Shown here: in pieces, positions 61,659 to 64,000 of the stretch | Position numbering within the stretch: the first letter of the stretch is position 1 | Layout: each line of letters opens with the position of its first letter | DNA from: Kaistella flava (ex Peng et al. 2021) | Lineage (GTDB): Bacteria; Bacteroidota; Bacteroidia; Flavobacteriales; Weeksellaceae | Reading direction: 5' to 3' | Length of the DNA stretch: 64,000 bases | Assembly (NCBI RefSeq): GCF_015191005.1 | Contig: NZ_CP040442.1 | Span: 2,852,001-2,916,000 of the forward strand | The notes under the pieces: generated by a model | The model's input: only the letters and a program-made list of their open reading frames with translations | What the model was told of the DNA's origin: nothing | Databases searched by the model: none | Position numbers and translations under genes: made by a program

Positions 61659-62312
61659 ATGATTCTCCTGGACCCCACTGAAATCTCCTTTCCTGATCCC
61701 GCATTGTTGGAATCAGAATCTGGTGTCATGGCAATGGGTGGAGATTTGTCTCCTGAAAGATTATATTTCGCCTATCAACTTGGATTATTTCCGTGGTATA
61801 ATCCAGGTGAAGAAATTCTTTGGTGGTGTCCCGATCCAAGATTTGTGCTTTTTCCGAAAGATTTGAAAGTTTCTAAATCGATGAGAAAGATACTCCGCGA
61901 TGCGGTTTTTACTTTTACCGAAAATAAATGTTTTCGTGAAGTCATGGAAGAATGTAAAAATACTTTTAGAAAAGACCAGGATGGAACCTGGATTTCCGAC
62001 GAACTCATCAATTCATTTGTCATCCTTCAGAAAAATGGAATTGCAAAAAGTATCGAAGTCTGGCAAGACGAGCAATTAGTCGGTGGATTCTATGGCGTTC
62101 AAATCGGAAAAGTTTTCTGTGGCGAAAGTATGTTTGCAAAAGTGAGCAACGCTTCAAAAGCGGGATTTATTCATTTTATCCAAAGTCAAAAAGATAACTT
62201 AGAGTTAATTGATTGTCAAATTCATTCTGAACATCTGGAAAGTTTGGGTGCAACCATGATTTCAAAAAAGGACTATTTAAACATTCTAAAAAATAATAAC
62301 GATGAATCCTGA
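61659..62312 (+). CDS. aat: Leucyl/phenylalanyl-tRNA--protein transferase
   Basis: Aat adds Leu or Phe from aminoacyl-tRNA to proteins with N-terminal Arg or Lys, marking them for ClpS/ClpA degradation in the N-end rule. The 217-residue length is normal and the blocks G-L-F-P-W-Y-N-P-G-E near 46-55, W-W-C-P-D-P-R-F-V-L near 58-67, and G-E-S-M-F near 165-169 are diagnostic. The stop overlaps the DMT transporter start by 11 bases. Confidence 0.94.
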   Translation: MILLDPTEISFPDPALLESESGVMAMGGDLSPERLYFAYQLGLFPWYNPGEEILWWCPDPRFVLFPKDLKVSKSMRKILRDAVFTFTENKCFREVMEECKNTFRKDQDGTWISDELINSFVILQKNGIAKSIEVWQDEQLVGGFYGVQIGKVFCGESMFAKVSNASKAGFIHFIQSQKDNLELIDCQIHSEHLESLGATMISKKDYLNILKNNNDES

Positions 62313-63216
62313 CAAAGAAAAATGGGTTTTGCTGATAGTACTCTCCATTATTTGGGGTTCTTCATTTATACTTATTAAAAAATCACTGGAGCACTTCAAT
62401 CCGTATGAAGTCGGTGCTTTACGCGTTTTAATTGCTGGAATTCTTTTACTTCCACTCGCAATTAGCAATATTAAAAAATTCCCCAGAAAACATTTAAAGT
62501 GGCTCATCCTTGCCGCTTTAACTGGAAATTTTATTCCCATGTTTTTATTTCCGATTGCCGAAACTGCTGTCAGCAGTAGTATTGCGGGAATTGTAAATTC
62601 AATGATGCCGATTTTTGTCATTATTGTCGGATTTCTATTTTGGAAATTTTCTACCACGAAAAGACAATTGGTTGGAGTAGCGATTAGTTTTTCCGGTGCG
62701 TGTATTTTAGCACTTTCTGGTGGTGAAGGCGGAGAACTGAAATTAATTCCCATTGTTTTGCTTTTGGTTGCGACTTTAGGATATGCGATTTCAATGACGA
62801 CCGTGAAATCTAAACTGCACGAAATTCCAGCGAAAATTCTATCGGCGTTCGTCTTTTCTTTCGTGTTAATTGTTCCGTCGCTTATTGCATTGGTGTTTGC
62901 CGGATTCTTTAATGATCTTCATCCTAACAAAGATTTGTTCGTTGGATTGGGCTTTGTAAGTTTATTATCCATCTTCGGAACTGGATTAGCGATGATGTTG
63001 AATTATCGTTTACTTAGTATTTCAACGCCTTTATTTGCGTCGACAGTGACATTGTTAATGCCAGTAGTTGCGGTAATATGGGGAATGCTGGACGGTGAGA
63101 AACTAACACCGATGCAGTTTGTAGGAGCCTTTATTATTCTTGCGGGACTGATTTTCTTAAGAGCGAAAGTTGCTAAAAAAGAAAAACCGCAAGACTCGAA
63201 AGCGCTGCGGTTTTAA
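62302..63216 (+). CDS. DMT superfamily transporter, EamA type
   Basis: The 304-residue inner-membrane protein has ten hydrophobic segments in two EamA repeats (first repeat from W-V-L-L-I-V-L-S-I-I-W-G-S-S-F near residues 7-21, second from about 155). The family exports amino acids, nucleotides or other metabolites by an unclear mechanism. It overlaps the end of aat by 11 bases and its 3' end overlaps a terminator. Substrate unknown. Confidence 0.88.
   Translation: MNPDKEKWVLLIVLSIIWGSSFILIKKSLEHFNPYEVGALRVLIAGILLLPLAISNIKKFPRKHLKWLILAALTGNFIPMFLFPIAETAVSSSIAGIVNSMMPIFVIIVGFLFWKFSTTKRQLVGVAISFSGACILALSGGEGGELKLIPIVLLLVATLGYAISMTTVKSKLHEIPAKILSAFVFSFVLIVPSLIALVFAGFFNDLHPNKDLFVGLGFVSLLSIFGTGLAMMLNYRLLSISTPLFASTVTLLMPVVAVIWGMLDGEKLTPMQFVGAFIILAGLIFLRAKVAKKEKPQDSKALRF
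63183..63214 (+). terminator. Terminator overlapping the end of the DMT transporter gene
   Basis: aaaaccgca pairs with tgcggtttt; the T-run includes the stop codon. Confidence 0.8.
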
Positions 63217-63340
63217 ATAAATCTAATAAAAAGTAAAAATGAAAGGCGACAAAGATATATAATTAATATTATAGGGTCCAAATCTTTTTTTGTAAATTTT
63301 AAATTATTTCAAAAAGGCCCTTTCTTTTTTAATATTTTGC

Positions 63341-63348
63341 TAAATTTG
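63341..63348 (+). promoter_or_regulatory. Candidate -7 box abutting the CBS gene
   Basis: taaatttg, an exact TAnnTTTG, ends only four bases before the ATG, so the transcript may be leaderless. Confidence 0.5.
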
Positions 63349-63352
63349 GCTA

Positions 63353-64000
63353 ATGTTTATCAAAGATTACATTTCTAAAGATTATCCTGCGTTCAATACC
63401 AGTGATTCGATTGAAGAGGCAAATGAAGTCGCTAAAGAATTTGGCTATTCCCACGTCTTTATCAAGAAGAAAGGTTTTTACCAAGGAGCGCTCAGTCAGC
63501 AATTTTTGGAGGAAAGTGCCGAAGGAACATTGGCCACATTAGAACAGCATTATGAAAAATTCGCTTTGCTTGATGATGGGAATGTCTTAGATTCAATTAA
63601 ACTTTTTCATACTTTCAACAGCAACGTCGTTCCGATTATTAATAAATTAGAGAAATATCAAGGATATCTTTCTTGTGACGATGTGTTCTGTGAGTTTGCG
63701 AAATATCCTTTATTCTCTGAGAACGGAGCCTTGCTCGTTGTACAAATTAACAAAAGAAGTTATTCAATGACTGATGTCTGTAAAATTGTAGAATCGAATA
63801 ATGGTAGAATTTATGGCTGTTACATCAGTGCCTACGAGGACGACGATGTACAGATTACCGTAAAGATCAGCAGCGAAAATTTAAGTTCGATAGACGAAAC
63901 TTTTGAACGGTATGGATACAATGTAGTTCATAAATATTACGATGACGAAAAGGAAGAGCTGTTGAAAGACCGTTTCGGATTTTTTCAAAAATATATGGAA
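63353..64000 (+). CDS. CBS domain-containing protein, 3' truncated
   Basis: The frame starts at 63353 (M-F-I-K-D-Y-I-S-K-D-Y-P-A-F) and is still open at the window's last base, 216 codons in. It has two CBS-like segments: residues ~15-70 (S-I-E-E-A-N-E-V-A-K-E-F-G-Y) and ~75-130 (F-A-K-Y-P-L-F-S-E-N-G-A-L-L-V-V), then a C-terminal ACT-like stretch (V-C-K-I-V-E-S-N-N-G-R-I) with a V-K-I-S-S strand. CBS pairs bind adenosyl nucleotides and regulate partners. Proteins of this type run to about 220 aa, so little is missing. Confidence 0.8.
   Translation, partial: MFIKDYISKDYPAFNTSDSIEEANEVAKEFGYSHVFIKKKGFYQGALSQQFLEESAEGTLATLEQHYEKFALLDDGNVLDSIKLFHTFNSNVVPIINKLEKYQGYLSCDDVFCEFAKYPLFSENGALLVVQINKRSYSMTDVCKIVESNNGRIYGCYISAYEDDDVQITVKISSENLSSIDETFERYGYNVVHKYYDDEKEELLKDRFGFFQKYME

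Noticed and set aside
61232..62312. Functional link between aat and the adjacent tRNA-Leu genes
   Set aside because: Aat uses charged Leu-tRNA, but the tRNAs are transcribed on the opposite strand with their own terminator; proximity alone does not support a regulatory link.

Overview
The window is a chromosomal segment of an AT-rich Gram-negative bacterium of the phylum Bacteroidota, class Flavobacteriia, most likely a Chryseobacterium-like member of the Weeksellaceae. The grounds are a type IX secretion (T9SS) C-terminal sorting signal, an S46 dipeptidyl-peptidase, a TonB-dependent receptor with a carboxypeptidase-like N-terminal domain, a bacterial GH3-family enzyme, -7 boxes of the Bacteroidota form TAnnTTTG instead of sigma70 boxes, tRNA genes without encoded CCA, and a division cluster without murF, murB or ddl. 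The content is mostly housekeeping. I see no phage, insertion sequence, CRISPR array or recognisable defence island.

Layout. 1-8.1 kb (+): a truncated nucleoside-recognition membrane protein, two small unknown genes, a secreted carboxypeptidase-regulatory-like protein, a membrane-anchored MutS-like ATPase, an orphan TolC-type channel, a SprT-like metalloprotease and mannose-1-phosphate guanylyltransferase. 8.1-10.9 kb (-): two glycosyltransferases around sufE, and a small YgjV-like membrane protein. 11-17.3 kb: clpC, sodC, and a TonB receptor paired with a small periplasmic protein. 17.5-21.6 kb (+): mutL, rhomboid protease, EEP hydrolase and two small lipoproteins. 21.6-24.6 kb (-): GH3 enzyme, bacilliredoxin and YqeY-like protein.

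24.7-40.8 kb (-) is a complete dcw cluster in the order mraZ, rsmH, ftsL, ftsI, murE, mraY, murD, ftsW, murG, murC, ftsQ, ftsA, ftsZ. It carries what looks like a textbook MraZ operator (three TGGRA repeats at a 10-bp period) ahead of mraZ, and several short palindromic elements in its spacers. 41-47.4 kb (+): alpha/beta hydrolase, engB, an ElaA-type acetyltransferase, a T9SS cargo protein, the S46 peptidase and a DUF3267 metalloprotease. 47.4-54 kb (-): msrA, a ROK kinase that lacks the family zinc cysteines, a decayed T9SS-cargo tail, secA, a DUF2795 protein and a nucleotide-sugar epimerase. 54-60 kb: a lipoprotein, a DUF2797 protein, a WG-repeat gene broken by one in-frame TAA, and an AsmA-like protein. 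60-64 kb: a GC-rich stem-loop element, three tRNAs (Leu-Gly-Leu), a DUF3127 protein, aat, a DMT transporter and a truncated CBS-domain protein.

The points most worth a second look are the MraZ operator, the WG-repeat pseudogene, the T9SS relic beside secA, a MutL that appears to have lost all its endonuclease motifs, start codons sitting only 4-6 nt after a TAnnTTTG box, and the palindromic elements in the dcw spacers. I did not find a convincing new multi-gene system.
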